Part shown: positions 13,801 through 27,400 of the stretch, one piece after another
Position numbering within the stretch: the first letter of the stretch is position 1
How the letters are laid out: every line of letters starts with the position of its first letter
DNA from: Viscum album
Taxonomy: Eukaryota; Streptophyta; Magnoliopsida; Santalales; Viscaceae
NCBI GenBank assembly: GCA_963277665.1
Contig: OY728122.1
Span: 1,549,708,868 to 1,549,772,867 of the forward strand
Direction of reading: 5' to 3'
DNA: 64,000 nt
Program-made: the position numbers and the translations under genes
Notes under the pieces: model-generated
The model's database searches: none
Told to the model about the DNA's origin: nothing
What the model saw: the letters and a program-made list of their open reading frames with translations, nothing else

Positions 13801-15298
13801 TAATAAACCAAATCGAAATTATGGAATTTTTTTACAAATATCTATACCAGCATAATTTTTGTTTGTTTAAATTTCATGAATCAACAATAGGTAATTATCG
13901 AACAAAAAAGAGATAAATATTAAGTGTTTTATTTTTATCCTATATTTGAAAAAACATAAAAAACCAAATACAATTTAATTTAATAATTAAAATTTATTTC
14001 TTCAAATATCATTAATAATAAAACATATTCCACTAATAACAAAAATTAAAATTTTATTTATGGATATATTTACCAATAGGTTATAGAGAAATATGATTCC
14101 CCAATTTCTCTCATAGTTCAAAAATGTTTTATAAAATATTTTTTCCTTATTTTAAATTTGAAAATTTAGCTAATAATTATTCAATTATTCCTCCAATATA
14201 TAAATAAATTATAGATAATTAAATGATATATTACCAAAAGAATAAAAAAACACTATTTTATTAATACCACACCACTTAACGACCAAATAGTTGAAACCCT
14301 ATAAACCTTAAACAAGAAATATCAAATATATGGAATTGTTTTAATTGAAATTTTTTTGAAAAACATATGAAATAAGAATAAATGGTTAATATATACATGT
14401 ATATAAAATAATAAAAGTATAATGTGTATATGTGTATATATATATTTTCATGTATGTGTTTAATAAAAAAATAAATCAATATTGCAATCATTTTGGTGTT
14501 ATAAAATATTTAAATTAATTGCATTTATCTTAAAAATAAATATTCACTTTTTAGAACACAAAGCATCAATTATGGGGTTTTAATATACAATAATTATATA
14601 TTTATTATCGTGTTATGTATTTTCAATGTTTAAAATGTTATAACATTTTAATTATAAAAAATTAAAATTGAATTATTTGTTTTGTGTATAAAATGATGAT
14701 GACACATTAAATATTTAAAACATTGGTTTTTTATTTCCCAACATAATTATAAACTAAAAAATAATAAAATAATATTTATAGTAAACAAAAAATATATGAA
14801 ATAAATATTACTTATTTTATCATCAATGAAATATGGTTTAACAAATTAAATTGACAGTATTACAAATTTTTTTATTTAAAGGGAAATAATAAAACATTTT
14901 TAATTTATAATGAAATAATTTTTGAAATTTAATACATTTGAAATATTAAAAATATAAAATTTTAATATTTTTAGGAAATTTTATATTTATAATTAATTTT
15001 TTTTACATATAAATAAAAATAATAATGAATTTCATTTTAAAAAAAATTACATATCAAAATATTTTTCTTTAAATGAGATATTTAAATAGATAAAAAACTC
15101 AATTTTGTTTAATGAAAATTAAAATAAAAAATTTAATTTTAATTTATTATTTCTACGGTTTCTGGATGAGGGTCTAAATGATAACAACTATCATACTCAA
15201 AGATTGACTAATTTATCATGGGAAAAAATTTCTAAATTATATTAAAGATATTCTTCTTGAACCACCTACATCTAATTAATAACTCCTTACCAAAATTA
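4881..15298. other. AT-rich DNA, no gene seen
   Basis: About 10.4 kb of strongly AT-rich sequence with only short chance reading frames. It holds a (TA)n run near 5,850-5,870 and a run of ten C at 8,327-8,336. I found no LTR pair, pol motif or RNA gene. Judged from the state of the recognisable elements, it is probably very old decayed retroelement DNA, which is inference. Confidence 0.5.
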
Positions 15299-18200
15299 TA
15301 GTAACCCATAGTTTTAAAACATTAAAATTATATAACTTTTTTGATTGAAAACATTATACAAACATAGACAAGAAGGAAATAAAAATATAGTTCCTTTGGA
15401 AATATGGAATCATAATCACTAGTATATAAATGAGAAACATTATCTCCCACTAGGATTTCATTAACTACAACCCTTCTTAAATACTTCAAACATAAAACGT
15501 ATCTTCATACATTAATATAGGAAACATAAAAAGGGGTGAGCTTAAATGTTCAGTATGTGCAAACAAGGGAGTCAAGTAAGCCTAAACATGAGCATAAGGG
15601 TTTGAAAATGTGATCATGGAAATAGAATATCATACCCTACATATCAATGATCATGGAATAATGTTTGGAAGGTCATAAAACATGAATCCCAAAGAAATAA
15701 AGAATGTAGTCCATGAATTCATACCATAAAAATAATACATGGGATTATAGAGACACATAATTATATAATTATTTCCATAGTATCGAAGGAATCTCCATCA
15801 AGACCATATTACTATAGAATGTCCTTTACTGAACCAGGTGGACCCCTATTCTTGTCTTATTTTACTGAACCTAGTAAACCCCCATTCCTACCCAATATTA
15901 CTAAACATAGTAAACCGTTATTCAAGCCATATATTACTAAACCTAGTGAACCCCAATTTTTCCTTGTATTACTAAACCAAATGAACCACCACTCCAGCCA
16001 CGTCAATCTAATGAGATATTAATCATTACCCAATGTATTGGAGAGAGATATATGTCCCACCTATCACATAAAGAAATCATACAAACACATGCCAGATGAT
16101 CATAAATAAACATATAATAACTCATGTAATGAAATGGGTATAAAAAACATGTAAACAGTTCACAGCCTATGAAAATAGTAATGTTTCATAATCATTTAAT
16201 TATAAACAGAACATGTGAAAAAAAGCGGGTTTCAAAAGTATATATCCTCTGAATGTGATTTGGGATTCATAAGCATCATGCGATCAATAAAATAATCCAT
16301 TAAAATAAATATTATGAATGGAAACATTGAATAATTTACCCTTAAAGGTGTGTGTAACACCAATGGATGTCATCTTATATGGGAAATAATTTTGAATTAT
16401 CTTTTAAATATGATTCTTGAGGAAAATATTTGTTTTTATTTGAAAAATGATTCTAATTAGATAAAACCATGAGAATACCATTCTCTGTAAAAATTGTTTC
16501 GAAAATTTATTGAAAAATATATTTAAATAATCATAAAATTTGAAATAAAATTATTCCAAGACAATTATCTTCAATGATATATTGAAATCATTTTTTAAAA
16601 CAAAATTTTGAATATAATAGATTTCAATCGGAGGGAGAGTTGGTTAGATTTTACTAAAAAATTATCTTAAGTACCAAAGTGAAAAAAATGGGACTAAAAA
16701 TGAGTACATCTTGAAAAAATAAGTTATATGTAAACTCATGATTATTATTGCATGATTGAACATATTATTTCATCAAAATAATCAAAAACATACAAAATCT
16801 CAAAAAAAGAGGAGGTTGTCTCAATTAACTCTTATAACTTGGTGACATGAGATCATACTCTCTATGTAGGAAAAGTAAATTAAATGAAGCTTAATATATG
16901 TGAAAATAATTTTATTAATCATATAATAAGTCAATATAAGTATATATACCTTGAATAAGTGTATAGGTTCCAAACAAAACATGAGTCTCAAAGAAGGAAA
17001 ATTGAAACAAAACTGTTTTACCAATTTGGTAACTTTTAGAAGATTAACCTCATGAAAGAAGGATCCAATAATTTATATGTGAATACCCCTAAATATAAGT
17101 AAAATATAAATAAAATACAATCATGTTCAGTACATAATCCCACAAAATGATAAATTTTTTATCATATCTTGTATCTCCCAAAAATTTAATGTAAGATGAA
17201 ATCCCCTAACCTTGTGTCTTGACTCTCTTCGTACTCATAAAATATTTCTGTATAATAAATATAATATAATTATAAATCATTAACATTGTAATATTGGAAT
17301 AAATAATTACGTATATTATTTTATAATGACCTTAAATTACCTTCTTGTTAATGATCCTATGTCAATGTTTAATTTCGGGTAATATTAATATTGTTCTTCG
17401 CATGTGTCTTAATTTGTTATATCATTGATTCTTATAAATATATCATGATTATAGAATAAATAAATGAAATAGCTAGTATTTATATCCATTCTATGAATAT
17501 TATAATAAATTATATCATAAATAATAATTAAATGGAATACACAATTCATGGAGATTCTAAGTTGTATGTATGCATAAACTCTTTTCACGTTATTATTTTT
17601 GTATTAAAAGAAATAATGAAGAAGATATATATATATATATATGTATCATTTTTAATTTATAATTAATATATTATATATATGACAAAATTTCACTAAACCC
17701 ATCATTACTACATTCTTTGTGGTGTGTGAATGAATCACATTGCTTTAAGGGGGCGGTAGACCACACTTTCTCAAACAAGATAATCATATTAAGACCAAAT
17801 GGATGGTAAAATGATGTTTGTTGTAAAAGGAATAAAATTATTAAATACATTATAATTATAATATATTACATATATAATATATTTTCCATCATTTTAGCAA
17901 CAATGATTGGTGGTAGATGAAAAATTAACAATCATCATTTTGTGAGGCAATAATTCACCACACATAGAAACATTTTGTTTGATATCTATTAAATGGATGT
18001 GTGTATAAGTTTAAGTCAAGAATGTATCATAAAACATCCTAATATATTTATTATAGTATTTTCTCCCATAATATTGGTATTAAGATTGTGTGGAGGTTTT
18101 ATAAAGAGAATAATGAAAATGATATTTAGACAGGACATTACCTCAAAATCGGGTAACAACTTTTGGAATTTGAAAAAAGGATTCTTTGAGAATATTTCAT

Positions 18201-19419
18201 CCTAATGGAGGATTCATGGATTAAGGAGATATTTATTAGAGGCTACATGGGAAGGTAATTGAAAGTATTAAAATTATGTAGTGGTGTGATAAATGGGTTG
18301 AGGTGGTATCCTTTTATAAGGAAGGAAAGGTCTCATTTGGAATTTTTAGAAATAAGTTATGTGTGAACATGTTTGTACCTTACCAAAGTCATACCAAACC
18401 AAAAAACCCCACTAATAGAATTTTTATGGACAAAATATGGAAATATAATTGGTGTTGGACATTTTTCTATGTCATTTTGGTTCTTATATTTTAGGTTTAG
18501 TACTTTATTAACTTAATTTTACCCTTAACTGATGTAATTAATTTTATTCAAATTCACTATTTTTTGGGTAAAAAATAATGTTGGAATTATTAGAAAATAT
18601 ATATTATTATCATTCCTAATATGTAATACATTTTTCCAAACACTAATCATAGAATTCGATGAAATAAATTTAAAATTATTTATCATATCAAGACGATACT
18701 ACATGTTTTTATAGAAAAAATGTTCAAAAGTTTATTATGTCTTTATGTCCAATTTAAATGTGGAAAATAGTTAAAGTGGAAAAAATTGGATTAAATTATA
18801 AAAATATTAACTAAAAAACTTTTATTTAAAATTAAAATATATTTTAGCCTTATTAATAAATTGAAATAAAAAGTAGTTTTTAATTAAAAACCAGTATTTG
18901 TCACTATCCATCCAATAATGAAGTTTCTTCAAAAATTCTGGAAAAATAAACCAATGCTAATTTTTACTTTATAAATTAAAAAACTAATTCTATATTATCA
19001 AATTAAAAGTATATATTTCTCTAAAATTAGTTTTATTAGATGGAAATTATAAACAGTTATTTAAAAAAAACTATTTCTTTAAATTGGATTTTACCAAAAA
19101 TCATATATTTTATTATCAATATGTATTATTTATATAATAAATTATAAAAAATATATTAAATTTTTTTATTACTATTAATATATCAATTTTTAATTGATAG
19201 TCTGCAATTATCCAATTTAAATAATTAAAACAATAATAAGAGATGTTTTGTAGAAACATGGTGTTGCGTGTATCATACACTGAGTTGATGTTGTGTATAA
19301 TGTAGGCAGAGTCTGTGTTGCATGAAAAAAGATTATTAGGCATAGTTTATTCCAAGATATAAATATAAATATAAATTTATTTCAATAAAACATGTCTATA
19401 AAAAACTTAGGGTGTTGCA
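15299..19419 (-). repeat. Element 2 3' LTR
   Basis: This is the left-hand copy, which is the 3' LTR because the element reads on the minus strand. The start was placed by aligning 'tagtaaccc..agttttaaaacatt' (15,299) with 'tagtgaccc..acttttaaaacatt' (24,445). The end is at GTTGCA, just before a polypurine tract. It contains a TATA-like box on the minus strand near 18,311-18,320, and a block at 18,137-18,157 identical in reverse complement to 208-228. Confidence 0.8.
15827..16005. repeat. 36-bp tandem repeats in element 2 3' LTR
   Basis: Five copies of a TACTRAACC..GT.AACCC.ATTC unit start at 15,827, 15,863, 15,899, 15,935 and 15,970. Because 36 is a multiple of three, the array stays open in one frame and gives a spurious 12-residue repeat peptide (15,819-16,022, +). 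The same array lies at 25,011-25,160 in the other LTR, and shorter forms occur in element 3. Confidence 0.85.
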
Positions 19420-19420
19420 T

Positions 19421-19440
19421 TCTACCCCCATTAAAATGAG
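19421..19440 (-). promoter_or_regulatory. Element 2 polypurine tract
   Basis: On the minus strand a G5 run in purine-rich context (TGGGGGTAGA) sits directly upstream of the 3' LTR. That is where plus-strand DNA synthesis is primed in LTR retrotransposons. The same short block, with a 'ccccattaaaatga' core on the + strand, follows the 3' LTR of element 3 at 56,639-56,652. Confidence 0.65.
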
Positions 19441-20950
19441 TTTCTCTCTCCAAATTATTCGCTTGGGTAAAAAATGAGGATAAATTTCCTTTATCATATC
19501 CTCAAGTTCCTATATAGCTTCCTCTAACTAATGATTTATGTACAAAAAATAGATCACTTATGTTGTCTTCTAATGTATAAAATTATCTAATTTTTCCAGA
19601 AATTCATTAGGTTGCTCCTCATATGAAAGATCATACATTAGCGGTATGGACTCTTTGTTCAGTACCAGTGAAGGTTCAGGGATGTATTTCCTCCATAGTT
19701 ATACATGGAACACATCATGGACTTGAGAGAGATTTAGAGGATGTTCCAAGAGATAGGCTACCATCTTGATGTGATCAAGAATTTCAAAGGGACTGATATG
19801 CCTATGTATTGATTTACCTTTCTTCTTGAATTTTATAACATTCTTCTAGGGTGATATTCATAGAAACAAATTTTCATCAACTTCATACTCTAGATCTTGT
19901 TGATGGTTTTTAGTATAACTTTTCTGATGACTTTGAGCTATCATGATATGCTTGTTAATTGATCTAACATTCCCGACCATTTCAATAGTGATATCAGGTC
20001 CCAATTGCATTCATTTTCTAACATCATCCCATCATGTTGGAGCTCTAAATTTCTTCCAAAAAGCCTTCATACGGTGCCATATGAATGTCTCAATGAAAGC
20101 TATTTTTGTATGAAAAATCAACTAGAGGATGGTTTTGATACCAAACTCTATTTAAATCATGAGAAAATATCTAAACATTTCTTCTAGGGATTTAATTGTT
20201 CTTTCATACTAACCATCAATTTGAAGATGATAAGTAGTGATGAAACAAAATTCTATATCATGTACTTTATGAAGACATCACCATAACATTGAGGAAATCC
20301 TCAGATTTGAATCTGATTTAATGGAATTTAGTACTCCATTAATCCTTAGATCTTCCTAAATGTATATCCTAACCAGATGATCATGAATGAAACAATCTCT
20401 GATAGAAATGATGTGTGCTAACTTATTAGGGTGATCCACTACTACACATATAGCATTAATCCCTTTATAGGGTTATGTAGTCCAGTGAAAAAAATCCACA
20501 GTGATATTCTCAAATTACCATTATGGTATATGAAATGTATGAGACATCCATTTTGAATATTTCTATTCATCCTTAACCTTCTAGTATATCAAACACTTAG
20601 ATACAAACTCTATGATATCTCTCTTCATTCCATCCTACCCGAAGTTTTCTTTCATGTCCTTATATATCATTGTACGTGTAGGAAGAATTGAGATTGAAGA
20701 ACTATGATCTTCCTCTAATAGATACTTCTTCATATCTGGAATGTAAGGAACACGTACATGGTTCATGAACCTTATCATTCCATCCAGATCAATGTTACAC
20801 CCATGAACATTTATAACCTTCTTTTACAACTCATCAAATTCCTTCTGATATACCTTAATCGTCACTTAGATTGAGGGAAAAACATTCATTTTGGAAGGAT
20901 ATGATTTTCCCCTAACTTGAATATTTATAGATTCATCCGCTGAAAATCTA
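19440..20950 (-). pseudogene. Element 2 integrase and chromodomain-like tail (broken)
   Basis: Minus-strand integrase relic. About 20,330-20,510 reads, through stops, as DFFHW...GINAICVVVDHPNKLAH. This matches the plant gypsy integrase core block D-F-x-x-G-L-P...A-x-W-V-V-V-D-R-x-T-K-x-A-H and keeps both aspartates. About 19,440-19,760 falls where the C-terminal domain and chromodomain would lie, and its codon pattern resembles the Tekay tail but is too decayed to score by eye. The zinc-binding N-terminus should lie near 20,600-20,900. Frameshifts and stops are frequent. It would have inserted cDNA into the host genome. Confidence 0.6.
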
Positions 20951-21089
20951 TATATATTGGAACTTTTGTTATCCACATAATATATAAGATAGAATGATCT
21001 TTTCAACTCAAAGAATCTGCCAGCTTGTTCTCTTTCCCAGGTTTGTAATGTATTGAGCTGTCATAATATTTTATCAAATATAAGATTAT

Positions 21090-21440
21090 TCTATAGCACA
21101 TTTTCAAACCATTCAATGAGAATATATATTTCAGAATTTTATGATCGGTACATATATCACATATTTCCCCAAATAGATATGTCCTCTATATATTTAATGA
21201 AAAAATTATTGATACTAACTCCAAATCACGAGTTCTGTTATTTTTCCCATGATTCATCCATTGTCCTGAGGCATAAGATATAACCATTTTATTTTTCATA
21301 AGAACACATCCAATTCTCTTCTTGGATGTGTCATTATAGATTACAAATCCTTCTCCACAAAAGGGTGGTGTAGGCACAGGTTCACTAACCAACCTTATCT
21401 TCAATTGCTTTAAATTTTCCCACATTCATCTATCCAGAGT
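21090..21440 (-). pseudogene. Element 2 RNase H (broken)
   Basis: A 79-codon open stretch (21,186-21,425) reads GFVIYNDTSKKRIGCVLM, then YASGQWMNHGKN and RDLELVSIIFSLN. This is the plant gypsy RNase H start (x-x-x-Y-x-D-A-S-x-x-G-x-G-C-V-L-M, YASRQL..HE.NYPTHDLELAAVVFALK). The first catalytic Asp is kept (YNDTS) and the THDLEL motif reads TRDLEL. The rest continues left until stops. The domain degrades the RNA template during reverse transcription. Confidence 0.8.
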
Positions 21441-21567
21441 AACATTACACCCTTTAAAGTTAACATTGCTAGTAATTATATAGTCTTGAGAAATTATCCC
21501 CAAAGAATTGATAATATCCATCTAATCCAAAAATACTACTGATCTCAATCACCGTGGTTTTTCTATG

Positions 21568-22200
21568 CTAGCTTTCAATAGCCTTCGTCATTGTTGGATC
21601 TACTATTATACAATCTCTTGAGATTATATGTCCCAAAAAATAAAACCTAATTAGGAATAATTCACACATTGTACATTTTTCATAAAAATTCTCCTTCATT
21701 AGTTTATTCAGTACAATTATCATGGGATCTTCACTCACTTCCTTTCTTTTTGAATATATAATAATATCATCTAAAAGGACTACCACAAACTGGTCAAGGT
21801 AATCTCTAAAGACTCTATTAATTAAATCCATAATGATAGAATGGGGAACACTAATACCAAAAGGAATCAATGTATATTAATAGTGACCATACCATGTATG
21901 GAATTCCATCATGGTTATATATTCCTTATTGGCCCTCAATTAAATATATACATAATGAAGTCCATTCTTTGAAATGTATTGAGCTCTGAACAGTTGATCA
22001 AACAAGCCAAAAATATGGAGAAGAGGATACTTATTCATGATTATGATCTTGTTCAACCCCAAATAATCAATACAGAATAGCATGGATCTATATTTCTTTT
22101 TCTAAAAAAGAACCAGTTCTTCCCAAGGTCACACATGTGGCCTAATGAATCCCTTATAAGGGTTTTTTTGTTTCTTTTTACATTTCTTCAACTTTATTAA
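21568..22200 (-). pseudogene. Element 2 reverse transcriptase (broken)
   Basis: Minus-strand RT in pieces. The C-terminal half is open over 100 codons (21,568-21,870): IPFGISVPHSIIMDLINRVF, then DQFVVVLLDDIIIYSK with both Asp of the catalytic pair intact, then FLGHIISRDCIIVDP. The upstream half (about 22,000-22,110) shows SMLFCIDYLGLNKIIIMNKYP, the family's R-x-C-I-D-Y-R-x-L-N block, and LFDQLF. Stops and small frame changes separate the two parts, and the first catalytic Asp region is unclear. It lies between RNase H and protease as in all Ty3/gypsy pol genes. Confidence 0.85.
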
Positions 22201-22299
22201 GTCTATTCTCTAAGGAGTCATTGAAATTGGTGTGGATCCCAGAATAAGTTCAGTCGTGAACTCAAATTATCGTTTTTGTGGAAGACTGGGTAATTATTC

Positions 22300-22800
22300 T
22301 AGAAATACTTCCACAAAATAATGAACAACATGCATATCATCGATGTCAATATTATCTAAAACCATTTGTGATAAAATTAACCTTTTGATAGGGAATTAAG
22401 ACCCATACACTAGATATAATCTCCACAAGTTGATTAGAATTATCCTCACATTGATGGATGATCATAGGAGAGTTTGAAATATTGAAAATAACTTCCCTTC
22501 CTTGAAAATTTATGTGGGATTTATGTTGAGAAATCAAATCCATACCGAATATGACATTGAATTAAATCAAAGTAAGAATTATTCGATTTATAGGAAGCAC
22601 ATTCCCACAAAATTAAACCATGTTGGAATCATATACATGACATGCAATCATTATACCATTACATGTTTGCACTACTAGTTCAACATCTATTTTTATTTGA
22701 GGAAACATAACACCATTATAAAATTTCTATGATATGAAAGAGTGTGTAGAATCATAAAAAAATTTAACATTAGGAGTTCAAGAGTGGATGGTAAGGGTAC
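22300..22800 (-). pseudogene. Element 2 protease region (broken)
   Basis: Placed by position between gag and RT. A 63-codon open stretch (22,352-22,543) starts with MDLISQHKSHINFQGREV, which resembles the Tekay post-active-site segment GMDWL..H.A.IDC..K.V. The active-site D-T/S-G could not be read confidently near 22,750. The call rests mostly on order and this one block. Confidence 0.5.
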
Positions 22801-22849
22801 TTTTCATCACCTTGTTATCTAACCCCTCATCCAAAAAAGAAATTGCATG

Positions 22850-24200
22850 ATATTTCCCATTATCCCATGGAATATTAGGTTTCGTAGGATAATAACTCCC
22901 ACCAAACCTTGGTTTTGGGGAATGGAGATCAAAATTCTCCTTCACCATACACCTGTAGCATTGAACCGCATGAAGTTCATTCTATTCAGTTTTTTCTCAA
23001 TTATAATTTTGATAAACATACACCCATCACCTAAGAAATAAATTTCCTAATGGACTTCCCTTTCACACATAAAACATTTATTAGTCCCCAAGTGAAATTT
23101 ACTCTATGATTTTACCACACATAGCACCTAAAGGAATGTTTATCTTCTTTTCCCCATGGTTTTAGATTTTACTTTAAATTCCATATTCCACTTCTTTTAA
23201 AATCTATGAGATTTATACATGACTCCTAACTCCATTTTTACATGATTCCACAACTCAAAATCTCTTTATATCTACCAACATCTATTATAGAAAACACCGG
23301 TCTCAGAATGGGATTTAATCAACCAAAAAACCTATCAACATTATATTTGGATTGGATGATAATTCATAAAGTGTACCTCACATCTATTTCTAAATTGACC
23401 TTGTAGGTACCACCAGATTCACCATCCCTTTGCTTAATCTCAATGAACTATTTCTCTATCTTGGTGTGAGAAATTAGGGGAAAGTACTTGTGGAAAATAA
23501 GTTCTTAAACTCTCCCCAAACCATGGATTCAATCTCATTTTTCTACCTAGTATTTTCTATTAGAGTTCACCACCTATATTCTTCTCCTTATAAATAATAA
23601 ATAACTAGAATGAATGTATCATGATACATACCCTTCAGAACATAGAATATCATAATATTAGAACAAAAAAAATTTCTGAAATTATTGGATCAGATGATCC
23701 TATGAAAGAAGGTGGTAGTTATCCCATGAAAGACACAACAAATTTTTGTTCCCATATTATCTCATTTGGACGTCCGCCATTATTCATATCTTTAAGAAAT
23801 CCATGTTAGCATTGTAATATGTTTTTTCATTCCATCTCACATAGCATTCTGTTTCTCAGGAAGACAATAGATTCATTTCCTATTGTAGTCTCTACTATTG
23901 CAGTTCCTTCAGGTTCTGGCCATTGACTAAAACCAAATGCATAGAGTAAGAGATAGATATCCAAATAAGGAACCACATAATCATGAAAAAATAAACTATA
24001 TGATTTTTAACATATGACTCCTTCTTTAATCTATGACACCTTAGGATTATCCATGGGTTTTTATAGTCAATATAGTATTAAATCTTTCCAAATAGTTCTT
24101 GAAGAGTTTATGAATTTCCAAAGCATATCCCCCAGGAGTGTCAAACCAAGTGTGTAGAAAGACCCCTTTCATAATCTAGAATACCCCAAGTCCATCCTGA
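22850..24200 (-). pseudogene. Element 2 gag (broken)
   Basis: Minus-strand region between the 5' LTR and protease, the place of gag. Around 23,107-23,130 the minus strand reads MCGKIIE, like the start of a CCHC zinc knuckle (C-x-x-C-G-K-x-G-H). Around 23,400-23,530 the pattern resembles the W-x-x-F and E-F-x-x-L-x-Q-G blocks seen clearly in element 1. Many stops and frameshifts are present. Gag would form the particle that packages element RNA. Confidence 0.5.
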
Positions 24201-24435
24201 AATATATTTTTAGAGTTTTTACCCATAGGTACGTCTAGGCCAGAGACATATCCACTTGTAGTATAAAGATAATGATGTGTTTCTTGGAAACCACTCAATC
24301 TATCCATTACCAAAATTCTGAGTGATTTCCCAATACTTTGACTCATCCAAATATTATTCCTTAGACATGTCCTCATGGACCTAACCAAGGATTTCTCATA
24401 AAATATTTTAATGGTGACCTATAATTTTCCCCTAA

Positions 24436-24449
24436 TTCCTTCGATAGTG
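24436..24449 (-). promoter_or_regulatory. Element 2 primer-binding site (weak)
   Basis: The minus strand next to the 5' LTR reads CTATCGAAGG, which matches GTATCAGAGG of the initiator tRNA-Met site at seven of ten positions. It is accepted mainly because element 1 has a perfect site at the equivalent place. Confidence 0.3.
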
Positions 24450-27400
24450 ACCCACACTTTTAAAACATTGAAATTGCACAATAATTGTAGTAAACACGAG
24501 ACATTACAAAAACAAATGCAAGAATATTGTTCTATGATATTTCCTATGAATCATGGAATCATAATAAATAGTACATATATGAGCTAAATTATCTCCCACT
24601 AGGTTCATCTTTAATATAATGCTTCTTAGACACATCAATCATAAAAAATATCATCATAAACATGGAAAGGAAATATAAAGAGTAGTGATATAAAATGATT
24701 CACAATGGTAAACAAGGGTGACATGTAAGTATAAGCTTGAGCGTATTGGTATGAAAACTTGATAATGAAATTATAACATCATTCAATGCATATCAAATAT
24801 CATGTAATAATTCCCGGTAGTTCATAATCCATGAATCATAATGAAATAAAGAACATAATCCATTAAATCATAACATATGAATGAGACATGGGAATGTGGA
24901 AACAAATAAGAATATAATGATTTACATTGTATCTAAAGAATTACTACTAATACCATATTAGTGGAAAATTCATTTACATAATTATATGAACCCCCGTTCC
25001 AGCCCTGTTTTACTAAACTGAGTAAACCCTCATTCATGTCCTGTATTACTGAACCATGTAAGCCCTCATTCCATCCAGGTATTACTAAATATAATGAAAC
25101 CCCATTAAATCCCTATATTACTAAACCAAGTTAAAATCTCATTAAATCCATGTCTATATCATTATATATAAATGTTTTCCCACAACATTGTAGGGGGATA
25201 TAGGTCCCACCAATCACATTATTAAATCATACATCCCTATTCCGCAAGATCATAAATAAAAATATCATTATCCATTAAATGAATTGGGTATCATAAACAT
25301 GAAAAAATATCATATAATAGGTAATGAGACACATTTCAATATCATTTCATCATAATCATAACCCATCAAAAGAATCGGGTTTTAAAATTATATAACATGT
25401 GAATGAGATATGGGCTTTATAAGCCTCATTCCATTAAAAAATAATCCATTAAATGAAATCATATGAATGGATAAATTTATAAATTGTTGAATAAAGGCTT
25501 GAGTAACACATATAGAAGTTATCTTATATATAAAATAATTTAATTATATTATAGAAACACTTCTCGAGGAAAATATCCCTTCATCATAGAAATTCTTTAA
25601 TTAAATAAAAGCATTTGAAAACATTTTTAGGTGAAAATAAATTTGAATAATATTAAAGAAGCATTAAAAATAATATAACAATTATAAAATAATTTATTCA
25701 TGAGAATTAACTTGAAGGATCTTTTTTAAAACATTTTTAAAAACATTTTTTTTTGAAACCAATAGATTTCTAACCGAAGAGGGAGGTGGGCAGCTATTAT
25801 TAAAACATTATCTTATATAACAATGAGTGGTGAAATGTTAAAAACTATTGTTTATATCTTGAAATAACATATGACAAGAAAAAAAATGAATATTAATGAA
25901 TTATTTATCATAATATTTCCTCAAATAAATCATAAACATAAAAAATCGTGAAAAAATGAGGAGATTTTCCCAATAATCCTTTATTACTTGGATGTGTGGG
26001 ATCCTAATCTCCATATAAGAAAATTAAATTAAATTAAGATTGTGATATCACTAAAATAATTATATTACTAATATAACATTTAAAATGGAAGTATATACAC
26101 CTTGAATAAGAGTTTAGGTGTATAAAAAAACACGAGTTTCAAAGATGGGTGATTGAGACAAAACTATTTTATAAATTTGGTATCCTTTTAATAATAAACA
26201 CCATGAAATTAATATAATAAAATGTATATGTGAATATCCAAATATTTAATTAAAATATACATATAATAATATAATGGGATGTAAATACACCAAAAAATCA
26301 TAAATGGAGAGCATTTCTTGTATCTCACAGATATTAAAATTGAGATGAAATCCCCTAACCATGTTTCTTGACTCTCCTTGTACTCATACAAAAATTATGT
26401 ATAATAAATATAAGTTTATTATAAATATTTTACTGAAGAAAATTCTTATACATAATACCATATATGGTTTAGTTATGACCTTATATTACACACTTGTTAA
26501 TGATCCTATGTTAGAGATTCACTTTGGGTAATATTTTCTTTGTTCTTCACATGTGTCATAATTTGTTATACCATTTGTAATTATTCTAATATCATGATTA
26601 AAGAATTATTTAAATGATATAAATATAAGTTATATTCTGTGTATTCAGATTATCATAATTTAAATTAGAAATAATAATTAAATTTAATACACCATTTATG
26701 GAGATGGTATGTTTTACGTACAGATGAATATTGTTTCTATTTTTATTTTCATATTGACAGAAAGTATGTAAATAAATATGTATATATCTGAATGTATATA
26801 TATATATATATTGTATTATAAAGACTATATTTTATATATATATATATTTATATTATAATTTCACTAAGCTCGTCTTTAATACATTCCATGTGGAGTGTGA
26901 AGGAATCACATCACTTTGAGAGGGTTGTAGTCCACATTTCCTCAAACGAGATTATTGTATTAAGGCCAAATGGAAGGTAACAATATTAGTGTTGTAAAAT
27001 GTATTACTAAGACTAATGACATAATAAATATAATATATTTCATATATAAATATATTTTCTTTCATAATGGACACCATAATAGGTGGTAAATGAAAAATTA
27101 TAAATTATCATTTCATGATGCTGTAATTCCCCATACACAGAAAAATTATATTCGATATCTATTAGTTAAAGGTGTGTGTATGTGTAGGTAAAAAAATTCA
27201 AAAAAAAATACTAGTATATAGATGCTACTATTTTTTTACACAGTAATTGAATAATAATAGTGGAGAGGTTTGAGAAAGAAAATAATGGACAGGATCTTGA
27301 CAGAAGAAGTTACATTTAAGTCGGGTAACTCCTTTTGGATTGTGCGAAAAGGAATCCTTGAGAAGATTTATGACCAAATGGAGGCATCAATGTCTAAGTG

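Noticed and set aside
15819..16022. 67-codon + frame with a 12-residue repeated peptide (TKPSEP-like)
   Set aside because: It is the translation of the 36-bp tandem array; 36 is a multiple of three, so the frame stays open by construction. It is not maintained in the other LTR.
17624..17642. (TA)n runs here and at 5,850, 26,800 and 59,650
   Set aside because: Ordinary AT microsatellites, with no symmetry or conserved position that suggests function.
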